NCBI GenBank assembly: GCA_947497175.1
Contig: CANMFM010000007.1
Coordinates: 372,001 to 436,000, forward strand
DNA: 64,000 nucleotides
Reading direction: 5' to 3'
DNA from: an uncultured Aquimarina sp.
GTDB lineage: Bacteria > Bacteroidota > Bacteroidia > Flavobacteriales > Flavobacteriaceae
In this document: positions 47,015 to 55,622 of the stretch, piece after piece
Layout of the letters: every line of letters starts with the position of its first letter
Position numbering within the stretch: position 1 is the stretch's first letter
Notes under the pieces: generated by a model
The model's input: the letters and a program-made list of their open reading frames with translations, nothing else
What the model was told of the DNA's origin: nothing
Databases searched by the model: none
Made by a program: the position numbers and the translations under genes

Positions 47015-48253
47015 TTATTCAAAAACAACTTTTTGTTTGGCAGATTTACCCAGTATAATAAAAACTTTTTTATCTCTTATGTATTGAAAAATTTCAACAT
47101 CCTTTATATGCTCTGAATGAGAATACAAGAAATCGTAAATTATTCTTTTCAAATACTTAAGAGCTTTAACATTGTAAGAAATTTTAGTAAATTCTTGGTT
47201 GGGCAAAATTTCATCAAACTCGGTTACTTTATAATTTTTAGCTTTATTTTTTTTCTTCGTTTTAAAAAAAAACAAAAGCCTGTTTTTCAATACCCCTACA
47301 TTGTTCTTTCTTAAGATTGCTTTACACCTAAAATAGAGTGTCATTATTGAGGATAAAAAACTAGAAACCAAAGAGCTACTATCATAAAGTATATGATACG
47401 AAAAAAAATATTCTCTATCGCTCCACTGTGTTTTATATCCAAATTTGCCTTTAGAAAAATCAAAAAACTTAAGTCTATTATCAATAGCCCATTCAAGAAG
47501 TTGATGTATGATAGTAAATCCTGGATAAAACTTAGAATAATCTATATCATACACCAATATTGCCCCTATTGCAACGTGATCAAAATGATAATTAATTGAG
47601 CCTGCAACGGGTTGATCTCCATCATTTATCACATATATTGAGGCTTTTTTTTGTAAAATCATGTCATATACAACATCATAATAAAATGCCCATTCGTTGG
47701 GATCTAAATTATTATTATGAACATGTATGTCTGAAAATCGTTTTTCTAATAGCTTTTTGAATCTACGGAAAACAAGATCATAAGTCTCTCTTGAGATATC
47801 ACCATAATAAAATGTATAGGTAATATCAAAGCTAGATTCTAATTTGCGCTTATACTTATTTATCTTGGCTAGACTACTTTTTCCGAATTTGCTTTTCTTG
47901 TAAGCCGATATATCATGGTATTGGGATGTATTAACCAAATATCCGGGATATTGCCGGATACTGATTGTTTTTAATGAATCATAATTATGAGCGATATCAA
48001 CCTCAAAATAATCAGGAACATCGTATAACAAAAATACTTTATTCTTATAGTCACTCGCTGAACCAGAACTGGAGAGTTGATATGATATCCCTTTGGTAAG
48101 ATTTTCACCAACATTACTGTAAACGGGCAAAAAAGATTTCTTTACAAATGAAACATTCTCTATAAAGTCGAATCTTTTTTCTTGTCCGGATGTATTAAAA
48201 TGCTTATTCCACTTATCAGTAAATACTGGTAAGCAAAAAGGATTATTATTCAT
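47015..48253 (-). CDS. FemAB/GNAT-like transferase, third in row
   Basis: A 412-residue protein. The middle part (about 115-300) has the Acetyltransf_6/FemAB-like pattern: YKKSKFGKSSLAKINKYKRKLESSF, PVAGSINYHFDHVAIGAILVYD and IDNRLKFFDFSKGKFGYKTQWS. It is more distant from the two neighbours than they are from each other. The C-terminal 90 residues are Lys-rich (FFFKTKKKNKAKNYK) and of unknown role. Likely a transferase acting on the nucleotide sugar or lipid-linked intermediate of this locus. Confidence 0.78.
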   Translation of the reverse strand: MNNNPFCLPVFTDKWNKHFNTSGQEKRFDFIENVSFVKKSFLPVYSNVGENLTKGISYQLSSSGSASDYKNKVFLLYDVPDYFEVDIAHNYDSLKTISIRQYPGYLVNTSQYHDISAYKKSKFGKSSLAKINKYKRKLESSFDITYTFYYGDISRETYDLVFRRFKKLLEKRFSDIHVHNNNLDPNEWAFYYDVVYDMILQKKASIYVINDGDQPVAGSINYHFDHVAIGAILVYDIDYSKFYPGFTIIHQLLEWAIDNRLKFFDFSKGKFGYKTQWSDREYFFSYHILYDSSSLVSSFLSSIMTLYFRCKAILRKNNVGVLKNRLLFFFKTKKKNKAKNYKVTEFDEILPNQEFTKISYNVKALKYLKRIIYDFLYSHSEHIKDVEIFQYIRDKKVFIILGKSAKQKVVFE

Positions 48254-48328
48254 AATCTAGAGTATTTTTTTTCTATATATCTGTGCTTTGGGGGTTACTA
48301 ATTGTGTTTATATCCTATATTAAAAAAT

Positions 48329-48940
48329 TTATTCATTATCGCCTCCGGTAAATACGGGCATATTAAGATTATCCTGACTGTTTACTCCTTCTTTCAAAAC
48401 TACCTTTTTTATGGTCATAAAAACGATCTTGACATCTAGAAGAAAAGACAAATTATCAACATACCATGTGTCATATTCAAATTTTTGTTTCCAGCTAATT
48501 GCGTTTCTTCCATTTACCTGAGCCCATCCTGTTATACCCGGTTTAACATCATGTCTTCGCCTATGCCAATCTTTATACAAAGGCAAATATTGCTCTAAAA
48601 GAGGTCTGGGGCCAATGACACTCATGTCACCTTTGAGCACATTAAACAATTGAGGAATTTCGTCCAAAGAATACTTTCTTACAAAAGCACCTGTTTTAGT
48701 AATTCTATCTTCATAAGGCAACAACTCCCCTTCTTTATCTTTTTTATCATTCATTGTTTTTAATTTGATAATTTTAAACAATTTCTCTCCTTTTCCTGGC
48801 CTAGACTGAAAGAAGAATGGTTTGCCTTGATTAGCAAATATTAAAATTATAATGACAATTATTAATATCGGGGATAAAAGTATAAGTCCGATCAAAGCTG
48901 CAAAAAAATCAAAGCAACGTTTTAAAAACAGTTTATACAT
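48329..48940 (-). CDS. PglC-type phosphoglycosyl transferase
   Basis: A 203-residue monotopic membrane enzyme. One re-entrant helix (about 10-35) is followed by the catalytic core with KLKTMNDKKDKEGELLPYEDR, SLDEIPQLFNVLKGDMSVIGPRPLL and PGITGWAQVNGRNAISWKQKFEYD. The last segment matches what I recall of Campylobacter PglC almost word for word. It links a sugar phosphate, probably diacetylbacillosamine or its derivative, to undecaprenyl phosphate to start the repeat unit. It lies between the formyltransferase and FemAB genes on the same strand. Confidence 0.92.
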   Translation of the reverse strand: MYKLFLKRCFDFFAALIGLILLSPILIIVIIILIFANQGKPFFFQSRPGKGEKLFKIIKLKTMNDKKDKEGELLPYEDRITKTGAFVRKYSLDEIPQLFNVLKGDMSVIGPRPLLEQYLPLYKDWHRRRHDVKPGITGWAQVNGRNAISWKQKFEYDTWYVDNLSFLLDVKIVFMTIKKVVLKEGVNSQDNLNMPVFTGGDNE

Positions 48941-48999
48941 AAGAAATTCTGGTCAGGTATTTTTTGTTATGGTTTATTGTGCGATATCTTCAAAACAAA

Positions 49000-49593
49000 T
49001 CAAAGATTATTTTTTTCTATTTTCTTAATTGTCTTTTTAATTATTTTTTGTCCCTTTTTTCCAAATTTTGGATACAATGTGTCGAAAGTATCCCCATCGT
49101 TTATTCGTATCGGTTCTTGACAAAGAATAATTCCTTCATCCAGTTTGTCATCAATAATATGTGTTGTGATTCCTGTAATTTTAACACCATATTCCAACGC
49201 ATCCTGAATAGCCGTTTGAGTACCTAAAAAACTGGGGAAAAGCGAAGGATGAATGTTTAATATTCTGTTGGGGAAAGCAGCTAACATGTCATCTTTAATA
49301 AGGTACTTATAAGCGAGCATAAAGATATAATCTATATTTCTTTTTTTTAGTTCTTCGATCAGTTTTTTTTGATACGAAATTAAATTAGGAAAATCCTTTT
49401 TAATCAATCGTACAGTTTCGATACCAATTTCTTTTGCTTTTTCTGCCGCTCCGCATGGTTCTTGTTCATAAATCAAAACCGAAATATTACTTTTTTTGAA
49501 TGCCCCTTTTTCGTAAGCTGCTATTGTATCTAGTGCACTTTTCCCCCATCCTGATACTAAAATTGCCCAATTGATTTTTTTATTAGTTGTCAT
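49000..49593 (-). CDS. PurN-like formyltransferase in the sugar locus
   Basis: A 197-residue protein with the formyltransferase fold. ILNIHPSLFPSFLGTQTAIQDALEYGVKITGITTHIIDDKLDEGIIL carries the family's Asn-x-His pair and the catalytic Asp. The N-terminal loop reads VSGWGKSALD rather than the SGNGSNLQ of PurN, so the acceptor is probably not glycinamide ribonucleotide. Its position next to the PglC-like gene suggests N-formylation of an amino sugar, as known for FdtF/QdtF-type enzymes, using formyl-tetrahydrofolate. The first gene of its transcript. Confidence 0.82.
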   Translation of the reverse strand: MTTNKKINWAILVSGWGKSALDTIAAYEKGAFKKSNISVLIYEQEPCGAAEKAKEIGIETVRLIKKDFPNLISYQKKLIEELKKRNIDYIFMLAYKYLIKDDMLAAFPNRILNIHPSLFPSFLGTQTAIQDALEYGVKITGITTHIIDDKLDEGIILCQEPIRINDGDTFDTLYPKFGKKGQKIIKKTIKKIEKNNL

Positions 49594-49636
49594 TTATATT
49601 TCTGCTTTAAGAATCAGGTTATTAAAGTTAACCATA

Positions 49637-49738
49637 TGCTTTTAATTGAAAATTAAAATACAATATTACCTCAAAATTATGGCTTTTATGTATATATTTA
49701 CGGCTTTTAAAATTCACCTTTACAAAAAAGGCTTTTAA
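49637..49738. repeat. Repeated GCTTTTAA boxes in a divergent region
   Basis: TGCTTTTAA at 49637-49645, GGCTTTTA at 49681-49688, GGCTTTTAA at 49702-49710 and GGCTTTTAA at 49730-49738. The last three are 21 and 28 bases apart. They lie between the formyltransferase and carbamoyltransferase genes and may be binding sites for one regulator. Confidence 0.4.
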
Positions 49739-49814
49739 AAAAACACTCCCCCAGTATTATATTACGTCAAAATATACTTAACAATAACATAATCGATCAG
49801 GAAATACACAAATA

Positions 49815-51506
49815 ATGGTAATATTAGGGTTAAACTACTACTTTCATGATTCTACAGCTTGTATAGTTGTCGATGGTAAATTAATAGCTGCAATAGAAGA
49901 AGAACGTCTTAATAGAGATAAACATACAAGGGTTTTTCCTCAAATGGCAATAGATCGTTGTCTAAAAATCGCCAATCTGGATTATAATGATATTGATCAT
50001 ATTGCAATTTCTATAAAGCCATCACATAACTTAGGTAAAAAATTAATCCATTGTGCCAAAAATCTAAAGAGTTTTAAACCCTTTATTAATCACGAATTTG
50101 TACACGCTTATAATAAACAAAAAGGATTTTGGAATTGGTTTAAATATCATTGGAATAGTAAAAAAGAAGGTCCGCAGGTGCATATGATTCCACATCATTT
50201 TAGTCATGCCCCCGGGTCATTTTTTGTTTCACCTTATGAAGAGGCGGCATTATTAGGAATCGATGGATCCGGAGAATGGGCGACCAGCTGGTTAGGTCAT
50301 GGAAAAGGAAATAAAGTAAAGTGCCTAAACCAAAGCTTTTTCCCTCATTCGTTGGGGTCTTTTTATGAGGCTGTGACACAATTTTGCGGATTCAGAACCA
50401 GTTATGACGAAGGAAAAACTATGGGTCTGGCTCCAATGGGTGACCCAAGTGTTTTTAAAGACGAAGTAGAAAAAATTATTACGGTTGATAAAAATGGACA
50501 GTTACATTTTGATTTAAGCTATTTTAACTATCAAAACATGAGCTGGAAACGTTGTTCTCCTAAATTTTTTAAGGTTTTTGGAGAGCCTCGTAAACATGGC
50601 GAAGATTTCAAAAAACATCATATGGATGTTGCTGCTGCTTTCCAAAGAGTTCTAGAAGATAAAGTTCTTGAAATCTGTGATATTTTACATGATAAAACTA
50701 AAGCTGATTATTTAGTGATCTCAGGCGGAGTATCACTGAATAGTGTAATGAACGGACGAATAGTACGAGAAAGCAAGTTTAAAGATGTGTATGTAATGCC
50801 TGCAGCCGGAGATAACGGTACTGCACTAGGAGCCGCATATTATCTTTACAATGGTATTCTTAATAAACCAAGAAATTTTGTGCACCTTGATCCATATGTA
50901 GGAACGAGTTATACAAACGAAGAGATTGAAAAAGTTTTAAAAGGAGCAAAACTCACGTATGAATATCACGAAGATATCTGCGAAAAAGCTGCAACATTAT
51001 TAGAACAAGGGAACATCATAGGTTGGTTTCAGGGCACGATGGAAATTGGACCTCGAGCCCTTGGGAGCAGGAGTATTCTGGCAAATCCAGCATTTCCTGA
51101 CATGAAAGATAAAATAAATGCTGAAGTAAAATTTAGAGAAGCATATAGACCTTTTGCTCCTTCGGCAATTGTAGAAGCCAAGGATGAATTCTTTGATCTC
51201 GAAGTCGAAGCTCCTTTTATGTTAAAGGTGTGTAATGTTCTTAAAGACAAACAAAGTATTATTCCGGCTGTTACTCATGTAGATGGAAGTGCCAGATTAC
51301 AAACTGTGGGTAAAGATCTTCATCCCAGGTATTACAATGTTATTAAAAAATTAGGCGATAAAACAGGTGTGCCTGTAGTTTTAAACACAAGTTTTAATAT
51401 TCAGGGAGAGCCGGTAGTAGAATCCCCTACAGATGCCGTGCGATGTTTCTTTTCTACTGGTTTAGATGGATTGGTGATCGGTAATTACGTTATCATGAAA
51501 AATTAA
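49815..51506 (+). CDS. NodU/CmcH-type carbamoyltransferase
   Basis: A 563-residue enzyme. The N-terminal Kae1-like part begins VILGLNYYFHDSTACIVVDGKLIAAIEEERLNRDKH and includes PHHFSHAPGSFF and LLGIDGSGEW with metal and nucleotide ligands. The C-terminal YrdC-like part has MEIGPRALGSRSILANP, FAPSAIVEA and LNTSFNIQGEPVV. It makes carbamoyl-AMP and transfers the carbamoyl group to a sugar hydroxyl. It is transcribed alone on the plus strand between two minus-strand operons, with a CCCCC tract in its leader (49748-49752). Confidence 0.95.
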   Translation: MVILGLNYYFHDSTACIVVDGKLIAAIEEERLNRDKHTRVFPQMAIDRCLKIANLDYNDIDHIAISIKPSHNLGKKLIHCAKNLKSFKPFINHEFVHAYNKQKGFWNWFKYHWNSKKEGPQVHMIPHHFSHAPGSFFVSPYEEAALLGIDGSGEWATSWLGHGKGNKVKCLNQSFFPHSLGSFYEAVTQFCGFRTSYDEGKTMGLAPMGDPSVFKDEVEKIITVDKNGQLHFDLSYFNYQNMSWKRCSPKFFKVFGEPRKHGEDFKKHHMDVAAAFQRVLEDKVLEICDILHDKTKADYLVISGGVSLNSVMNGRIVRESKFKDVYVMPAAGDNGTALGAAYYLYNGILNKPRNFVHLDPYVGTSYTNEEIEKVLKGAKLTYEYHEDICEKAATLLEQGNIIGWFQGTMEIGPRALGSRSILANPAFPDMKDKINAEVKFREAYRPFAPSAIVEAKDEFFDLEVEAPFMLKVCNVLKDKQSIIPAVTHVDGSARLQTVGKDLHPRYYNVIKKLGDKTGVPVVLNTSFNIQGEPVVESPTDAVRCFFSTGLDGLVIGNYVIMKN

Positions 51507-51509
51507 GAT

Positions 51510-52133
51510 TTATACGCGATCTCGGCAAGGTCGTGCATCATCCAAATTTATCATCACAGATTGAGGGTCGACTACAACATCTTTTGATGTAAGTACACTT
51601 TGGATTGTTTTCAAGATAATTTTAAGATCCATTAGTAAAGAAAGTTTTTTTACATACACTACATCTAGGGCGAGTCTCTCATCCCAGTTAAGAAGATTTC
51701 TACCCGAAACCTGTGCCAAACCTGTAATACCAGGGCGTATTGAATGCCGCTCCCTCTCATTTTCTTTGTAGTATGGCAAATATCGTATTAATAACGGTCT
51801 GGGACCAATAAAACTCATTTCACCCTTAAGTACATTAATCAACTGTGGCAATTCGTCTAATGATGTTTTTCTAACAAGGCTTCCAACGGTAGTTAACCTA
51901 TCTTTATCAGGTAGCAACTCGCCCTTTTCATCGGTAAGGTCATTCATCGTTTTAAACTTAACAATACTAAAAATCCTTTCGTTCTTACCAGGTCGCTTTT
52001 GTACAAAAAATGGCTTTCCTTTGTTTGCAATAACAAGAAAAAGGGTAACAAGAAAAAAAACAGGGAATAACACAAGTAAAAGAATCAATGCCAGACTAAA
52101 ATCAAGAACTCGTTTAAAAAAAAGTTTGTACAT
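51510..52133 (-). CDS. Second phosphoglycosyl transferase (sugar transferase)
   Basis: A 207-residue protein. The frame opens at 52199, but the ATG at 52133 (MYKLFFKRVLDFSLALI) matches the start of the PglC-like gene at 48940 and avoids overlap with the upstream glycosyltransferase. The core has KFKTMNDLTDEKGELLPDKDR, TSLDELPQLINVLKGEMSFIGPRPLL and PGITGLAQVSGRNLLNWDERL. It is a paralogue of the first enzyme with a different C-terminal sugar-binding part, so it may start another repeat unit or use another sugar. Co-transcribed with the upstream GT4 gene. Confidence 0.9.
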   Translation of the reverse strand: MYKLFFKRVLDFSLALILLLVLFPVFFLVTLFLVIANKGKPFFVQKRPGKNERIFSIVKFKTMNDLTDEKGELLPDKDRLTTVGSLVRKTSLDELPQLINVLKGEMSFIGPRPLLIRYLPYYKENERERHSIRPGITGLAQVSGRNLLNWDERLALDVVYVKKLSLLMDLKIILKTIQSVLTSKDVVVDPQSVMINLDDARPCRDRV

Positions 52134-52173
52134 AGCTTTATGGTTTGATTTATTTTGATACTTTTTTGCTGAA

Positions 52174-53325
52174 CTATCCTGTAATGGATCTATATTCATC
52201 TAATAAAGAATTCCATACATATCGCCTCTCGTATCTTTCAATAATCATTTTTCTTGTATTTTCTGATAATTTCGAAAACAATCTTTTATCCTCTAAGAAG
52301 CTCTTCATGTTTTCATACAAAGCTTTATGGTCTTTTACAGGTATTATAACACCATTAACCCTATGTGCTACAATTTCGTTACAACCGTTAATATCAGTTA
52401 CTATACTTGGCAAACCCATTGAACCCGCCTGCATAACTACATTAGGAAACCCTTCTCTGTAGCTAGGAAAAGTTAGTGCATCAGAAATAGCAAAGAAAGG
52501 TCTAACATCATCTTGCCAACCTGCCGATATAATATTAGGATTCGTGTTGATCTCTGCTTCGGTTTCTGGTAGAACCGGATCTAAATCTTTTTCATAGGGC
52601 CCGACCAGCAATAATTTTACATGATCATACTCTTTGTTGATTAACTTAAAACTTTTGATTAACTCATTAACTCCTTTATCAGTAACTAGCCTTCCTACAA
52701 ATGTAAAGACAAAATCTGACGCTGCGATACCATATTGCTTTCTAAACGCTAAATTAGCCTGAGAAGAATATAGTGCCGGATCAAAATACGACGTATCAAT
52801 ACCATTAGAACTTCCTTTGGCAATTACCTTAAGCTTATCTTCAACGGTATATTTATTTTTCACAATGATATCTTTAAGCACAAAAGAATTAGGATAAATC
52901 ATTGTCGCACAAGAATAGGTTATTTTTTCTACTATATCCAAAATTACTCTCTTAATACCTGTAGCTTCAAGAAGCGGCAACCCGGCTATGGTATGTAATC
53001 TATGTGGTATACCTGCCAATCTAGCGGCTATCATCGATAATGTTCCAGCCTTTGGTGTATGGCTATGTACAATGTCAGGTTTTTCTTTTCTAAAAATTTT
53101 GTACAATTGGTACAATGCTTTAAGATCCTGAAATGGCGTTATTTTACGTGTCATTTCAACAGGAATAACTTTCACCTCTTCTTTTTCCGAAACGTATTCT
53201 AACAGGTCTCCTCCACGGCTTGAAACTCCAATAATTTCATAATATTGAGCCATAAACTTAAGTTGTCCCTGCAATAATCCACCCAGTGATATGGGTACAG
53301 TTGTAACCCTAATGATCTTTTTCAT
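52174..53325 (-). CDS. Glycosyltransferase family 4
   Basis: A 383-residue GT-B glycosyltransferase. The N-terminal domain begins KKIIRVTTVPISLGGLLQGQLKFM, with the DIVHSHTPKAG loop. The C-terminal nucleotide-sugar site is FTFVGRLVTDKGVNELIKSF and SYREGFPNVVMQAGSMGLPSIVTDINGCNE, with the EX7E motif. It resembles PglA/CapM-type transferases that add the second sugar to a lipid-linked monosaccharide. It is upstream of the second phosphoglycosyl transferase on the same transcript and has a good -7 box. Confidence 0.92.
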   Translation of the reverse strand: MKKIIRVTTVPISLGGLLQGQLKFMAQYYEIIGVSSRGGDLLEYVSEKEEVKVIPVEMTRKITPFQDLKALYQLYKIFRKEKPDIVHSHTPKAGTLSMIAARLAGIPHRLHTIAGLPLLEATGIKRVILDIVEKITYSCATMIYPNSFVLKDIIVKNKYTVEDKLKVIAKGSSNGIDTSYFDPALYSSQANLAFRKQYGIAASDFVFTFVGRLVTDKGVNELIKSFKLINKEYDHVKLLLVGPYEKDLDPVLPETEAEINTNPNIISAGWQDDVRPFFAISDALTFPSYREGFPNVVMQAGSMGLPSIVTDINGCNEIVAHRVNGVIIPVKDHKALYENMKSFLEDKRLFSKLSENTRKMIIERYERRYVWNSLLDEYRSITG

Positions 53326-53636
53326 GTACTTAGAATTGTAAAATTTGCTCTCAAATTTTAAACGGGTACAAATATAGGTATATGCATACGTTTGAAAACT
53401 TTAAATTTAAGTTTCTTTTGGCGTTTAGGTTTTTATTCCAAACCGTGAACGAAAAAATTATTATTTTTATTGAAAATTTTTAAAAATGACTGTTTTGACA
53501 AGTATAAAACACTGGTATTGTTTTCGTTAACTCATTTTTAACGTATTTTTAACATCTTCAACGTATTTTTTGTACAATTTATCGACTAACCCTACGTTAA
53601 ATGATGCATAAATAACCCAAAAAATAATTCCCCCAA
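53326..53636. other. Divergent intergenic region with phased AAC-T5 repeats
   Basis: About 311 AT-rich bases without a gene. Besides the minus-strand -7 box it holds AACnnATTTTT-like units starting at 53529, 53540, 53551 and 53560, including two ACGTATTTTT copies exactly 20 bases apart (53541-53550 and 53561-53570). Such helical phasing can bend DNA or bind a regulator. A CCCCC tract (53630-53634) sits directly before the start codon of the next gene. Confidence 0.5.
53369..53376 (-). promoter_or_regulatory. Promoter -7 box of the GT4-PGT unit
   Basis: On the minus strand an exact TATATTTG, 43 bases before the GT4 start codon. No clean TTG at the -33 distance. Confidence 0.5.
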
Positions 53637-55592
53637 ATGAAAAATTTAGTTTTTCCCTTACTGTTAATTGTATCAGTTTTTATTTTCTCCTGCAGCAGTG
53701 AAAGCGTTGGAGATTTGGTTCCACAACAAGTTACCGATCCTAACATAATTGATCCTGACATTCCTGAAAATGTCATTACAACTCCTTGTGGATTCGATTT
53801 AGCTGGTGTTAGTGCCAACGAAACTGTTGTTATGGACTGTCTTTTAGATCTTAATGGCGAAACGGTGACCTTACCAGCCAATGTTACTTTTGATTTTGCT
53901 GGTGGTGATATCATCAATGGTAAATTAATATTTGCTGGTGGTAAAATCGATGGAAGATTATTAAGCTCAAAACTTGCTATTGAAGGAGATGTAGAACTTA
54001 AAGATCCGACATTTAAATTTTATGCAGTACGATGGGATCTTGTTGAAGGACGAACTAATGAAGATCAAGCTCAAAAAAATGTAGCGATTCTGGAAGATAC
54101 CTTTGAGTTTATTAAAACACTAAAAGGAAATACGGTTGAAATAAACAAATTAGATGCCTTTTTTGATGTGAGTAGAGTAACAAGTACGACTAGTAATCAA
54201 AACTTTTACCCAAGTGTTGAGGCTATAAACGTACCCTCGGATTTTAATCTGGTAATGACAGAGAACACCTATCTTAGAGTAATCCCTACAAATAGAGGAT
54301 CTGGAGTGTTATTGGCAGCCAGAGATGTTGAAAACGTTACGATAACCGGAGGTAATTTAATAGGAGATCGTGATCAACACATCTATTCTAGACCAGATGC
54401 AGAAGAAGGACAATTTTTATTGATGCTTCATGGTGCTCGTAATACCGTAATAGATGGGATCACAATGAAAATGGGATCTGCGGGATCTATGAACATTAAC
54501 TCTATTGGATTTACATATGAGCCGGATTATATTGCTTCTCGAGATATCGTGATCAAAAACTGTCTTGTAGAAGAAAGTAGAAGAATGAGTTTATCAATCA
54601 CCGATGGATATGACATTCTTATAGAAAACAATACGTTTGTAAATACAGGTCGTCACAGAGAATTATCAGACGGTTCTACCGTAGGATATGCCATTAATAT
54701 TGAAGCATTAAGAGGTAGAGATACTGAAACTGGTGATTATATTTTATGGGAACTAGCACAGGATATAACGATCAGAAATAATACAGAGCGTGGTAGTAGA
54801 ATTGGTGGTATAACGGTTTCTATTGGAGAAAGAGTAACTATCGAAAATAACAATATGGAGAGTAAAATAGTATACTCTACAACAAACAATACTAAAATTA
54901 TCAACAATACCTTTACGGCTTCAGAGCAATCTGCTGGATCGCCTGCTGTTATTGCCGGAGGAGAAGGCCCAACAGTATTTAATAATGAAGTATCTGGTAA
55001 TACATTCTCTGGATATGGTGTAGCTATTGCAGCTTTTTATGATGACGTAAAAATTAACAACAACATCATCAATGACTGTATCAGTGGTATACAGATCAAA
55101 AATGCTACAAATATGACCATCAACGGCAATAAGATCACAAGTAGTAAAACATCAAGTAAAGGAGTTTCTGCTCAGCTTACTACAGCTGATAATGTTACTA
55201 TCATGGACAACGATATCTCGGTACAAGGGAATCACTTATATTTTGTAGAGCTTAACCAAGGTGCAGGAGAAGAGAATTTTAATGTAATGGTAGACAATAA
55301 TTTATTCCGTACTCCGGTAAGTTCTGTGTTCTCTAAAACGAACGGTGTTACGTACCAGAATAACGATTCTCAGGGAGGTTTACAACTAATCAATGCTTCA
55401 AAGATAGCTTTAGCTACAAATGATATTATATCACCTAGCCATGGTGTACGTTTAAGCGAGGTAAATTCTGAAATATCAATTACCGGAAACAGCATATCTG
55501 TACCTTCAGGATCATTTGAATGTATTAAAAACGATTCTACAAACGCAAATGCAATAGGTACCGACACAGGAAACACTTGTGGATCTAGATAA
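53637..55592 (+). CDS. Right-handed beta-helix lipoprotein
   Basis: A 651-residue surface or periplasmic lipoprotein with signal peptide MKNLVFPLLLIVSVFIFSC and a lipobox Cys. After a short Pro/Asp linker, most of the chain (about 190-640) is built of beta-helix turns with many Asn ladders, for example NVTITGGNLIGD, DILIENNTFVN, KIINNTFTAS, MTINGNKITSS and ISITGNSISV. Polysaccharide lyases, epimerases and adhesins share this fold; no catalytic triad can be named. Position in the exopolysaccharide locus suggests an enzyme or binder of the polymer. Monocistronic, with a terminator. Confidence 0.88.
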   Translation: MKNLVFPLLLIVSVFIFSCSSESVGDLVPQQVTDPNIIDPDIPENVITTPCGFDLAGVSANETVVMDCLLDLNGETVTLPANVTFDFAGGDIINGKLIFAGGKIDGRLLSSKLAIEGDVELKDPTFKFYAVRWDLVEGRTNEDQAQKNVAILEDTFEFIKTLKGNTVEINKLDAFFDVSRVTSTTSNQNFYPSVEAINVPSDFNLVMTENTYLRVIPTNRGSGVLLAARDVENVTITGGNLIGDRDQHIYSRPDAEEGQFLLMLHGARNTVIDGITMKMGSAGSMNINSIGFTYEPDYIASRDIVIKNCLVEESRRMSLSITDGYDILIENNTFVNTGRHRELSDGSTVGYAINIEALRGRDTETGDYILWELAQDITIRNNTERGSRIGGITVSIGERVTIENNNMESKIVYSTTNNTKIINNTFTASEQSAGSPAVIAGGEGPTVFNNEVSGNTFSGYGVAIAAFYDDVKINNNIINDCISGIQIKNATNMTINGNKITSSKTSSKGVSAQLTTADNVTIMDNDISVQGNHLYFVELNQGAGEENFNVMVDNNLFRTPVSSVFSKTNGVTYQNNDSQGGLQLINASKIALATNDIISPSHGVRLSEVNSEISITGNSISVPSGSFECIKNDSTNANAIGTDTGNTCGSR

Positions 55593-55622
55593 TGATCCAA
55601 TCATAAGATACCTATGTAAGTT

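Noticed and set aside
49000..49593. Methionyl-tRNA formyltransferase
   Set aside because: At 197 residues it lacks the C-terminal tRNA-binding domain and follows the short PurN-type layout.
51510..52199. Longer start (52199) for the second phosphoglycosyl transferase
   Set aside because: It would overlap the upstream glycosyltransferase by 26 bases and add a polar tail not found in the paralogue, which starts MYKLF at the equivalent place.
53326..53636. A sigma-54 promoter (CTGGTATTG...) before the beta-helix gene
   Set aside because: The GG element near 53512 is not followed by a TTGC element at the right distance.
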